Made by a program: the position numbers and the translations under genes. Positions 1 through 5,624 of a DNA stretch of 21,516 nucleotides are shown in pieces. Position 1 is the stretch's first letter. Each line of letters begins with the position of its first letter. Origin of the DNA: Clostridiales bacterium UBA6386 (GTDB lineage: Bacteria > Bacillota > Clostridia > Oscillospirales > Oscillospiraceae); NCBI GenBank assembly GCA_002437585.1, contig DJQM01000058.1, positions 1 to 21,516 on the forward strand. Direction: 5' to 3'. The notes beneath the pieces are model-generated. The model was not told the origin of the DNA and ran no database searches. It was given only the letters and a program-made list of their open reading frames with translations.

Positions 1-4
1 ATAT

Positions 5-79
5 GGCCCGTTGGTCAAGTGGTTAAGACACGGCCCTTTCACGGCTGTAACATGGGTTCGAATCCCGTACGGGTCACCA
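5..79 (+). tRNA. tRNA-Glu (anticodon TTC)
   Basis: A complete cloverleaf can be folded by eye. The 7-bp acceptor stem pairs positions 5-11 with 69-75, including one G-T pair. The anticodon arm closes a CTTTCAC loop, giving anticodon TTC at 38-40. The T-loop is TTCGAAT. Discriminator A76 is followed by an encoded CCA at 77-79. It is the first of three tRNA genes in tandem on the plus strand, with four bases before the next. They are probably one transcript ending at the terminator near 292, and the array may begin upstream of the window. Confidence 0.95.
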
Positions 80-83
80 CCTT

Positions 84-160
84 GGAGGCTTAGCTCAGCT
101 GGTTAGAGCGCATGCTTCACACGCATGAGGTCACAGGTTCGAGTCCTGTTGTCTCCACCA
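84..160 (+). tRNA. tRNA-Val (anticodon CAC)
   Basis: The D-arm (GCTC/GAGC), the anticodon stem CATGC/GCATG around loop TTCACAC (anticodon CAC, reading GTG) and the T-arm ACAGG/CCTGT with loop TTCGAGT are all intact. CCA is encoded at 158-160. The acceptor stem pairs well except for a T-T mismatch at its innermost position. CAC is the minor Val isoacceptor in many bacteria, so a TAC or GAC gene is expected elsewhere in the genome. Confidence 0.92.
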
Positions 161-180
161 TGTGGCCGCGGGTCACATAC

Positions 181-254
181 AGAGGATTTGTGTAACGGTA
201 GCACACCGGACTCTGACTCCGTTTGCGGGGGTTCGAATCCCTCATCCTCTGCCA
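181..254 (+). tRNA. tRNA-Gln (anticodon CTG)
   Basis: A perfect 7-bp acceptor stem joins 181-187 and 244-250. Discriminator G251 is followed by an encoded CCA at 252-254. The anticodon loop CTCTGAC gives CTG. The first pair of the anticodon stem is a C-T mismatch. It closes the tRNA array and is followed at once by a terminator. Its 3' end (233-259) recurs exactly at 405-431. Confidence 0.93.
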
Positions 255-292
255 AAAAATCAGGATATCCTTTCGGGTATCCTGATTTTTTT
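255..292 (+). terminator. Rho-independent terminator of the tRNA array
   Basis: An A-run precedes the hairpin CAGGATA ... TATCCTG (about 261-284), with inner loop sequence TCCTTTCGGG, and the hairpin runs into a T-rich tract ending near 292. It lies directly after the CCA of tRNA-Gln. The flanking A and T runs are complementary, so it may act in both directions. Confidence 0.88.
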
Positions 293-325
293 ATCCAGTG
301 GTGAGAGATTCGAACCAATTGAAAT

Positions 326-400
326 GCAACAGCGTTAGTGGACTGTTGCCATCCGGCGTTTCCGCCGGATGCTCCTTACGTTCCGCCTCCCGGCGGAACG
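326..400. repeat. Three consecutive perfect hairpins
   Basis: Three hairpins lie almost end to end. GCAACAG (326-332) pairs with 343-349 over a 10-base loop. CATCCGGCG (350-358) pairs with 363-371 over a TTTC loop. CGTTCCGCC (379-387) pairs with 392-400 over a TCCC loop. All stems are perfect. No ribosome site or convincing coding frame is present. They fill the space between the two tRNA-Gln tails. They could be a small repeat insertion of the REP or MITE type, or a structured RNA read through from the tRNA promoter. Confidence 0.75.
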
Positions 401-404
401 GCAA

Positions 405-431
405 TCGAATCCCTCATCCTCTGCCAAAAAA
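405..431 (+). pseudogene. Duplicated 3' end of tRNA-Gln
   Basis: These 27 bases are identical to 233-259. They cover part of the T-loop, the 3' T-stem, the acceptor 3' strand, CCA and the following A-run. The bases upstream (379-400) form a hairpin rather than a tRNA body, so this is only a tRNA tail. Such direct repeats of tRNA 3' ends are what site-specific integration leaves as att sites. Local duplication is the alternative. Confidence 0.85.
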
Positions 432-462
432 CAGGATACCCACCCGGGTATCCTGTTTTTTT
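427..462 (+). terminator. Second copy of the tRNA terminator
   Basis: A perfect 10-bp stem, CAGGATACCC (432-441) with GGGTATCCTG (446-455), and loop ACCC are followed by seven T residues. It shares its stem core with the first terminator but differs in the upper stem and loop. It is therefore a diverged copy that has kept its pairing. Confidence 0.88.
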
Positions 463-679
463 AAGACTGTCAAAAGACCATGTCCTTGCGAAAAGCAGAA
501 TGTGAACTGGTATCAAAATCCTGGCTGAGACTCGAAGGTGCAATTGTGCGGTGCTGCCTTACCACTATTTTTTGACACGTTCAAACGGGAAACCTTAAGT
601 TGATGGCATTGCCGCTAGGGGTGCTTTTCTTGTACATTGAGGACGAACGGGAATCGAACCGATGGTATCGCGCCCGGTG
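463..679. other. Gene-free stretch with possible tRNA fragments on the minus strand
   Basis: No open frame here has a ribosome site. Read on the minus strand, 645-664 gives a T-arm-like GGTTCGATTCCCGTTC, and 525-575 gives a D-loop-like AGTGGTAAGGCA followed later by TTCGAGTC. Neither folds into a full cloverleaf. They look like decayed tRNA pieces but could be chance. Confidence 0.35.
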
Positions 680-1009
680 TCATTCCGCCATCAGCTCCAG
701 CACATACCCGTCCGGGGTGGAGAGCCAGTGGGCTTCCTTGCCGGGGACGGGCTTGCAGCCCATAGCCAGGGCTTTCTCCATGACCTGCTCCCGGTTGGCA
801 ACGCCGATCCCAATGTGATCGTACCGGCTGCCGCCGGGAAGAACCTCCGTCACCTCGTTGACCTGAATGCCCTCCCGGAACCAGAGCATCCGGTGGGGCG
901 CGTCGCCCCGGGTGCGGGCGATTTCCATCTGGAACAGGGTCTGGAAAAAGGCGACGGTTTCCTCAAAATTCTGGGAATTTACCGCCATGTGATGAAGCTG
1001 ACCGGACAT
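680..1009 (-). CDS. VOC (glyoxalase/bleomycin-resistance) family protein
   Basis: This is a 109-residue single-domain member of the vicinal oxygen chelate superfamily. Its beta-alpha-beta-beta-beta modules can be followed from LHHMAV at the start to the closing strand YVLELM. Candidate metal ligands are His6 or His7, Glu52, His65 (YDHIGIGV) and Glu105, placed as in glyoxalase I-like proteins. The substrate cannot be assigned: members include glyoxalases, dioxygenases and antibiotic-binding proteins. The start is fixed by AGGAGG a few bases upstream. It follows pdaA by 42 bases on the same strand, so both may share a transcript. The C-terminus abuts the tRNA-fragment region. Confidence 0.85.
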   Translation of the reverse strand: MSGQLHHMAVNSQNFEETVAFFQTLFQMEIARTRGDAPHRMLWFREGIQVNEVTEVLPGGSRYDHIGIGVANREQVMEKALAMGCKPVPGKEAHWLSTPDGYVLELMAE

Positions 1010-1051
1010 AGTCCTGACCTCCTGATTGGTTTTTCTCCGTTATACCATATG

Positions 1052-1849
1052 TCACCCGGTTTTGGCAAGCCCCTCCTGAGAAAACAGCTCCTCCAGGGTG
1101 CCGAAGCGGTAGCCCATGTCCTTCCATTTGTCAATCAGCTCCCCCAGAATTTCGGCGTTGGTCTTTGACGTGGAGTGGAGCAGCACCACCGCCCCGTTGT
1201 GGGTCCGGGGCAGGAGCTTGGCGAAGGCCGCTTCCTTGGTCGGCTGGGCGTCGTTGTTCCAGTCCACATAGGCAAGGCTCCAGAATACGGTCTTGTACCC
1301 CAGCTCCTGAGCCATTTTCAGATTTTCCTCGCTGTAAATCCCCTGGGGCGGCCGGTAGAATTTGGGAAGCTCCCGGCCTACGGTTTCCTGGTAAAGGGTC
1401 TCCAGATCGGTCAGCTCCTTGGAAAAGGCGGCCTTGTCGGAGAGCTTGCTCATGTCGTAGTGGTGCATGGTGTGATTGCCCACAGTATGCCCCTCCTCCG
1501 CCATCCGGCGCACTAAGTCCGGGCTTCGCTGGATGTAGTTTCCCACCAGGAAGAAGGCGGCGGGAACCTGCTTTTCCTTCAGGGTGTCCAGAATTTTGGC
1601 GGTGCAGCCGTTTTCGTACCCGGCGTCGAAGGTCAGGTACAGCACCTTTTCGCTGGTGTTGCCGATGTAGGCCGCCTGATACTGGCGCAGCTGATCCTTC
1701 CCGGCATTGCCGATGGGCGGCGCGCCCTCCTGACGGAAGCTCAGCCCCCAGGAGCCGGTGGCCAGAGTGCTGGAGGCGAACACGCTGACGCTCACCGCCA
1801 GGGCAATGGCAGCGGCGATGAGCAGAATCAGCAGATCCCGTTTTTTCAT
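1052..1849 (-). CDS. pdaA: PdaA-like polysaccharide (peptidoglycan) deacetylase
   Basis: This 265-residue NodB-fold deacetylase has an N-terminal membrane anchor or signal (about residues 5-26), so it acts outside the membrane. The motif TFDAGYENG holds Asp75 in the form typical of the PdaA group, TFD(N/A)GYENG. Metal ligands His126 and His130 lie in GNHTMHH. RPPQG (Arg166) and LLHST (His225) complete the active site. In Bacillus, PdaA removes acetyl from N-acetylmuramic acid to make the delta-lactam of spore cortex. That role here is inferred from motif similarity. The ribosome site GGAGGG directly adjoins a MITE-like element at 1861, so the promoter must lie in or beyond that element. A weak TTGACC-17-TATTCC candidate spans 1968-1996 on the minus strand. 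Confidence 0.85.
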   Translation of the reverse strand: MKKRDLLILLIAAAIALAVSVSVFASSTLATGSWGLSFRQEGAPPIGNAGKDQLRQYQAAYIGNTSEKVLYLTFDAGYENGCTAKILDTLKEKQVPAAFFLVGNYIQRSPDLVRRMAEEGHTVGNHTMHHYDMSKLSDKAAFSKELTDLETLYQETVGRELPKFYRPPQGIYSEENLKMAQELGYKTVFWSLAYVDWNNDAQPTKEAAFAKLLPRTHNGAVVLLHSTSKTNAEILGELIDKWKDMGYRFGTLEELFSQEGLAKTG

Positions 1850-1860
1850 ACCATCCCTCC

Positions 1861-1944
1861 TAAGGAAACTCTGAATAAATCGCCGGCGGCTGGACGGCGA
1901 ATCTTTTGCCGCCAGCTCTTGCCGATTTCATCAGAGCTTCCCTA
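1861..1944. mobile_element. MITE-like element, copy 1 (short form)
   Basis: The ends are imperfect inverted repeats. One begins TAAGGAAACTCTGA at 1861 and the other, read inward on the minus strand from 1944, begins TAGGGAAGCTCTGATGA. The outer TA on each side fits TA target duplication as seen with IS630/Tc1-mariner elements. The two ends match the two ends of the 167-bp copy at 15282, and most of the interior is missing. It occupies part of the divergent pdaA-thiN spacer and has no coding capacity. Confidence 0.8.
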
Positions 1945-2032
1945 AAACAGGGTATGTCCCGAGCCGGGGAATATGCCTCTTCCCCTTTGGGGTCAATTAT
2001 GATACAATGGGGGAACTTAGGAGGTGGGTACC

Positions 2033-2665
2033 ATGAGAGAATGCGTGATTTTCTGCGCGGCGGATTTCACGGGGCTGGCCCGACCCATCGCCCCGGATGC
2101 CCTGGTCATCGCGGCGGACGGCGGCCTGCGGCATACCCGGGCGCTGGGGCTCCATCCGGACGTGGTGCTGGGGGACTTCGACTCCCTGGGCTACACCCCG
2201 GAAGGAGCCAACGTATTCCCGGTGGAAAAGGACGACACCGATTCCATGCTGGCCGTCCGGCTGGGTCTCCGGGAGGGCTGCGGGGAATTTCTGCTCTACG
2301 GCAGTCTGGACGGCCCTAGGCTTGACCACACGGTGGCCAATTTCCAGACGCTGCAATATCTGGCAGACTGCGGGGCAGCCGGGTATCTGGTGGGTAATAC
2401 CACCCTGGTCACCGTGGTAAAAAATGGGAAAATCACCTTCCCGGCGGGAAAATACGGCACGATTTCCGTATTTTGCATGGGAAAGGATGCTCAGTGCGTG
2501 ACCGAGCGGGGGCTATTCTACAAGCTGGAAAACGGGACGCTGACCTCCGGCTTTCCCCTGGGGGTGAGCAACCACTTTATCGGGGAGGAAGCGGAAATCG
2601 AAGTGAGGGACGGAAGCCTTCTGGTGCTCTGGGAGCGGAAGGATGGCTTTCCCATCCGGGGCTGA
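2033..2665 (+). CDS. thiN: Thiamine pyrophosphokinase
   Basis: This 210-residue cytoplasmic enzyme transfers pyrophosphate from ATP to thiamine to give thiamine diphosphate. Family signatures appear in order: ADGG at residues 28-31, GDFDS (47-51), KDDTD (66-70) and GPRLDH (94-99). A C-terminal beta-rich half contains the FPLGVSNHF stretch, typical of the thiamine-binding domain. The chosen ATG sits 8 bases after AGGAGG at 2019-2024. An upstream in-frame GTG overlaps that ribosome site and is not a plausible start. A possible -10 TACAAT lies at 2003-2008 without a good -35. No TPP riboswitch is visible upstream. The downstream regulator begins 8 bases after the stop, suggesting co-transcription. 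Confidence 0.93.
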   Translation: MRECVIFCAADFTGLARPIAPDALVIAADGGLRHTRALGLHPDVVLGDFDSLGYTPEGANVFPVEKDDTDSMLAVRLGLREGCGEFLLYGSLDGPRLDHTVANFQTLQYLADCGAAGYLVGNTTLVTVVKNGKITFPAGKYGTISVFCMGKDAQCVTERGLFYKLENGTLTSGFPLGVSNHFIGEEAEIEVRDGSLLVLWERKDGFPIRG

Positions 2666-2673
2666 GGAATGTT

Positions 2674-4044
2674 ATGGTAACTTATGAACTGAAAAAAGCT
2701 CCGGGGGTGCCTCTGTACGAGGCTCTGTACCGGCACCTTCGGGAGGATATCCTCGCCGGAAAGCTGGCCCCTGGGGAAAAGCTGCCCTCCAAGCGAGCCC
2801 TGGCGCAGAATTTAGAGGTGAGCAAGATCACCGTGGAAACCGCCTACAACCAGCTGCTTTCCGAGGGATATCTGTACACCCGGGAGAAGGTGGGCTACTT
2901 TGTGGAGCGGGTGGAGCGTCGACCCCGGGAGGCGGTGCCGGAGCCGACGGCTCCGGCGGAAACGCCTCGGCAATGGCTGCTGGATCTGACGGAAAACGGC
3001 ACCGAGGGCTTTCCCTTCTCCGTGTGGATGAAGCTCCAGCGGGAGGTGATGCTGGACTACGGCCAGGCACTTCTGCGCCCCCTTCCCAACCGGGGCATTC
3101 CGGAGCTGCGCCGGGCCATCGCCCGGCATCTGGCGGATTTCCGGGGCATGGGAGTGGATCCGGAGAACATCCTCCTGGGGGCTGGCACGGATTTTCTCTA
3201 CAATCTGCTGATCCAGCTTCTGGGTCGGGAGAAAATCTACGCCGTGGAGGAGCCGGGCTACGGGAAAATCCGCAGAATTTACGCCGCCGGCGGCGTTCAA
3301 TGCGTCAGCGCATCTATGGACAGCCTGGGGGTGCTTCCGGGAAGCCTTGGGCGTGCCCAGGTGCTCCACTGCTCCCCCTCTCACCACTATCCCACGGGTC
3401 TGGTGACTCCGGTGAACCGGCGGCTGGAGCTGCTGAGCTGGGTCGGGACGGATAAGTGGATCATCGAGGACGATTACGACTCGGAATTCCGGTTCGACGC
3501 CCATCCGGTGCCAGCCATGCAGGCTCTGGACGGCCGGGGACGGGTGATCTACATGAACACCTTCACCAAGACCCTGGCTCCCTCCATCCGTATCAGCTAC
3601 ATGGTGCTGCCCGGAGAGCTGATGGCGGAATTTCAGAGGCGGCTGGGGTTCTACAGCTGCACGGTGCCCTCCTTCGAGCAGTACACCCTGGCTCGGTTCC
3701 TGGAGCGGGGATATTTTGAAAAGCACATCAACCGGATGCGAAAATCCTACAAAAGCCGCCGGAACGCCGTGATTTCCATGCTGAAGCAGTGTTCCTTTTC
3801 CGACAAGCTCACCATTCTGGAGCAGGACGCGGGACTGCACTTTCTCCTGCGGGTGGATACACCCCTATCGGACGGGGAGCTGACCGCCCGGCTGGCAAGG
3901 GTGGGTATCCGGGTACATGCCCTGAGCGAATTTTACCGGGAGGGCACGGCTCAGCGGGGGTATCTGGTGGTCAACTACTCCGGCATCCGGGAGGAAGACC
4001 TGGCGAAAGCCCTCAGGGCAGTGGAGAACCTGATGAAGACCTGA
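2674..4044 (+). CDS. MocR/PdxR-type GntR regulator with aminotransferase domain
   Basis: This 456-residue protein has an N-terminal GntR winged helix (about residues 10-80, with EKLPSKRALAQNLEVSKITVETAYNQLLSEG). A short linker joins it to a fold-type I aminotransferase-like domain. The PLP-binding lysine is Lys299 in NTFTKTLAPSIRISY. IIEDDYDSEFR supplies the conserved Asp/Tyr pair near the cofactor. Family members usually sense PLP or amino compounds and act as regulators rather than enzymes. Its target is unknown, since no pdxST, GABA or taurine genes are adjacent. The start has GAGGA six bases upstream and lies just after thiN, so a vitamin-cofactor link is possible but unproven. Confidence 0.9.
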   Translation: MVTYELKKAPGVPLYEALYRHLREDILAGKLAPGEKLPSKRALAQNLEVSKITVETAYNQLLSEGYLYTREKVGYFVERVERRPREAVPEPTAPAETPRQWLLDLTENGTEGFPFSVWMKLQREVMLDYGQALLRPLPNRGIPELRRAIARHLADFRGMGVDPENILLGAGTDFLYNLLIQLLGREKIYAVEEPGYGKIRRIYAAGGVQCVSASMDSLGVLPGSLGRAQVLHCSPSHHYPTGLVTPVNRRLELLSWVGTDKWIIEDDYDSEFRFDAHPVPAMQALDGRGRVIYMNTFTKTLAPSIRISYMVLPGELMAEFQRRLGFYSCTVPSFEQYTLARFLERGYFEKHINRMRKSYKSRRNAVISMLKQCSFSDKLTILEQDAGLHFLLRVDTPLSDGELTARLARVGIRVHALSEFYREGTAQRGYLVVNYSGIREEDLAKALRAVENLMKT

Positions 4045-4057
4045 GTGGATTCTGCCC

Positions 4058-4086
4058 TTGCCTTTTCCCGGCGAAACGGGTATAAT
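4058..4086 (+). promoter_or_regulatory. Sigma-70-type promoter for the DraG-fold gene
   Basis: TTGCCT (4058-4063), a 17-bp spacer and a consensus TATAAT (4081-4086) lie 33 bases ahead of the start codon and just after the MocR-type gene. The DraG-fold gene therefore has its own promoter despite the same orientation. Confidence 0.8.
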
Positions 4087-4119
4087 AAAACAGAAATGGG
4101 AAGAAAGGGGGAATCACGC

Positions 4120-5223
4120 ATGGCCATCAGTCGGCAATCGGCCTATCGGGGCTGTTTATTGGGTCTTGCCGTGGGGGACGCCATGGGCTACACCGTGGAC
4201 AACCGGAGCTGGCAGGAAATTCAGGAAGACTACGGCCCCAACGGGTTACTTGGCTATGACCTGGTCAACGGCTACGCGGACGTGACCTCCTACACCCAGC
4301 TGGCAGCCTTCACCTGCAACGGACTGCTCTTCGGCATGACCCGGGGGCAGCTCAGCGGGAAAATGGCTCCCTACATCAAATATATCGAAATGAGCAGCCG
4401 GGAATGGGCGGCCTCCCAGCGTTCCTGGGGTCGGCCGAAAAGCTGCTACTGCTGGCTGCTGCGCAGGCCTGAGCTGTGCCGCCGGCACTGCATGGACACC
4501 CGGATGCTGGACACCCTGAGCCGGGAAGCCCCCAGCTCCCTGGAAAGCCCGGTGAACAATTATTCCGACCCGGCGGGGCTTACCGCCGCCGTGGGCGTGG
4601 GACTTTTCTACCACAAGGATCGGATGGACTGGCGGGAAATGGCACGACTGGGAGCGGAGGCGGTGGCTCTGACCCACGGAAGCCCCACGGCCTTCCTGAC
4701 GGGCGCGGTGCTGACCCACATTATTAGCCTTCTGATCCGGCACCCCGGCGCGCCCTTAAAAAAGGTGTTCCTGGCCGCGGTGGACGCCATGAAGGATCAG
4801 TTCGGCCATCAGTATTCCCAGGCCTTTGACATTGCCACCCTGGTGCGCCACGCGGTGACCTACGCCTCTGCCCCGGATATCCGGCCGGTGGAGGTCATGG
4901 AGCAGCTCAAATGCGAAAACGCGGCCCAGGCGTTGGCCGGGGCGGTGTACACCTGTTTGGTCGCGGAGGATGATTTTGACCGTGCCATGATCGTGGCGGT
5001 GAATCACTCCGGCCGCAGCGCGGCGGTAGGGGCTTTGGTCGGGGCTGTTTTAGGCCTGCGGCTGGGAGAAGAGGCTCTGCCGGAATTCTATATTGAGTGC
5101 CTGGAGCCTGCGGAGACATTGCGGGAGCTGGCGGACGACATGGATACCGGCTGCCCCATGGCGCAGGGGAACAAGCTGTTTGATCTGGACTGGGATTATA
5201 AGTACCGCAGCGGCGGGCAATGA
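4120..5223 (+). CDS. ADP-ribosylglycohydrolase (DraG-fold) family protein, metal site altered
   Basis: This 367-residue protein matches the all-helical DraG fold. GCLLGLAVGDAMGY (11-24), ALTHGSPTAFLTGAVLTH (183-200) and AVNHSG (293-298) are family landmarks. Active members remove ADP-ribose from proteins or small molecules using two Mg ions bound by a TDD-like motif and a late GD(S/T)D motif. Here the first site reads ADVTSYTQL (53-61), keeping only one Asp. The late site reads SGRSAAV (297-303) with no Asp. It may be a non-catalytic or mechanistically different subgroup. Four cysteines lie in 109-124. The start has AAAGGGGG upstream, and a perfect terminator follows the stop. The biological target is unknown. 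Confidence 0.82.
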   Translation: MAISRQSAYRGCLLGLAVGDAMGYTVDNRSWQEIQEDYGPNGLLGYDLVNGYADVTSYTQLAAFTCNGLLFGMTRGQLSGKMAPYIKYIEMSSREWAASQRSWGRPKSCYCWLLRRPELCRRHCMDTRMLDTLSREAPSSLESPVNNYSDPAGLTAAVGVGLFYHKDRMDWREMARLGAEAVALTHGSPTAFLTGAVLTHIISLLIRHPGAPLKKVFLAAVDAMKDQFGHQYSQAFDIATLVRHAVTYASAPDIRPVEVMEQLKCENAAQALAGAVYTCLVAEDDFDRAMIVAVNHSGRSAAVGALVGAVLGLRLGEEALPEFYIECLEPAETLRELADDMDTGCPMAQGNKLFDLDWDYKYRSGGQ

Positions 5224-5243
5224 TGTCTTATAGGGAAACGAAA

Positions 5244-5277
5244 AGTGCCGAACCCGGATGGGTTCGGCACTCTTTTT
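5244..5277 (+). terminator. Rho-independent terminator
   Basis: A perfect 12-bp stem (5244-5255 with 5260-5271), a GGAT loop and a T-run (5273-5277) lie 20 bases after the DraG-fold stop codon. Confidence 0.93.
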
Positions 5278-5289
5278 GCTAAAAACCGT

Positions 5290-5329
5290 GTCATTGCGAA
5301 CCATCCCGCAGGATGGTGTGGCAATCCGT
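5290..5329. repeat. Palindromic repeat family B, short form, copy 1
   Basis: An imperfect palindrome with arms ATTGCgaACCATCC and GGATGGTgtGGCAAT around CGCA. It is almost identical, in inverse orientation, to 15990-16030. The arms resemble the outer ends of the longer repeats at 5477 and 20807. Confidence 0.85.
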
Positions 5330-5337
5330 TCTCCAAA

Positions 5338-5470
5338 GGCTCCCCTTGGTCAGCAAGGGGAGCCTCGGGCGGCCAATGGCCGCCCCTACATGCTTTTTCG
5401 GAACTTTTCACGATATTTTCCCTCATCCGTCACGGCTGCGCCGTGCCACCTTCCCCCAAGGGAAGGCAAA
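5338..5470. repeat. Cluster of four strong hairpins
   Basis: Successive hairpins: GGCTCCCCTTG (5338-5348) with 5354-5364; GGGCGGCC/GGCCGCCC (5367-5385); CACGGC/GCCGTG (about 5431-5445); and CCTTCCC/GGGAAGG near 5449-5466. No coding frame with a ribosome site is present. The cluster lies between two family B repeats, forming a composite of stacked palindromes between the convergent DraG-fold and mrdA genes. Confidence 0.75.
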
Positions 5471-5476
5471 GGGAGA

Positions 5477-5579
5477 CGGATTGCCACACCAGTGTGCATG
5501 AATTAAGGTATGACTGCCACTGGCAGTCATGGCTATTTTAGATTCGCTGCGCGGAGCACCACATTGGTTCGCAATGACA
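5477..5579. repeat. Palindromic repeat family B, long form, copy 1
   Basis: The terminal inverted repeats (GGATTGCCACACCAGTGTG and CACATTGGTTCGCAATGAC) enclose a near-perfect central palindrome, ATGACTGCCA-C-TGGCAGTCAT. A very similar 104-bp copy lies at 20807-20910. The element is non-coding and probably spreads with help in trans. Confidence 0.85.
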
Positions 5580-5624
5580 ATTTCTATTTCGGTTTCGGTG
5601 CGGTGTCAGCGGCGACATGTCAGC

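Noticed and set aside
103..318. 71-codon minus-strand frame across the tRNA genes
   Set aside because: It is the well-known false protein read from antisense tRNA sequence (GDNRTRTCDL-type words) and has no ribosome site.
525..640. TPP-riboswitch-like words (GGCTGAGA near 523 and CTAGGGGTGC near 613)
   Set aside because: They occur in the wrong order, and the other conserved blocks (ACCTGAT, GATAAT) are missing. The thiN gene lies far away behind another gene.
640..712. A complete minus-strand tRNA gene ending at about 640
   Set aside because: The T-stem has a mismatch, the acceptor strand finds no partner, and the 5' half would fall inside the VOC gene.
2473..2673. N-terminal extension of the MocR-type regulator into thiN
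   Set aside because: It overlaps thiN in another frame and lacks a ribosome site. The ATG at 2674 starts a normal GntR domain.
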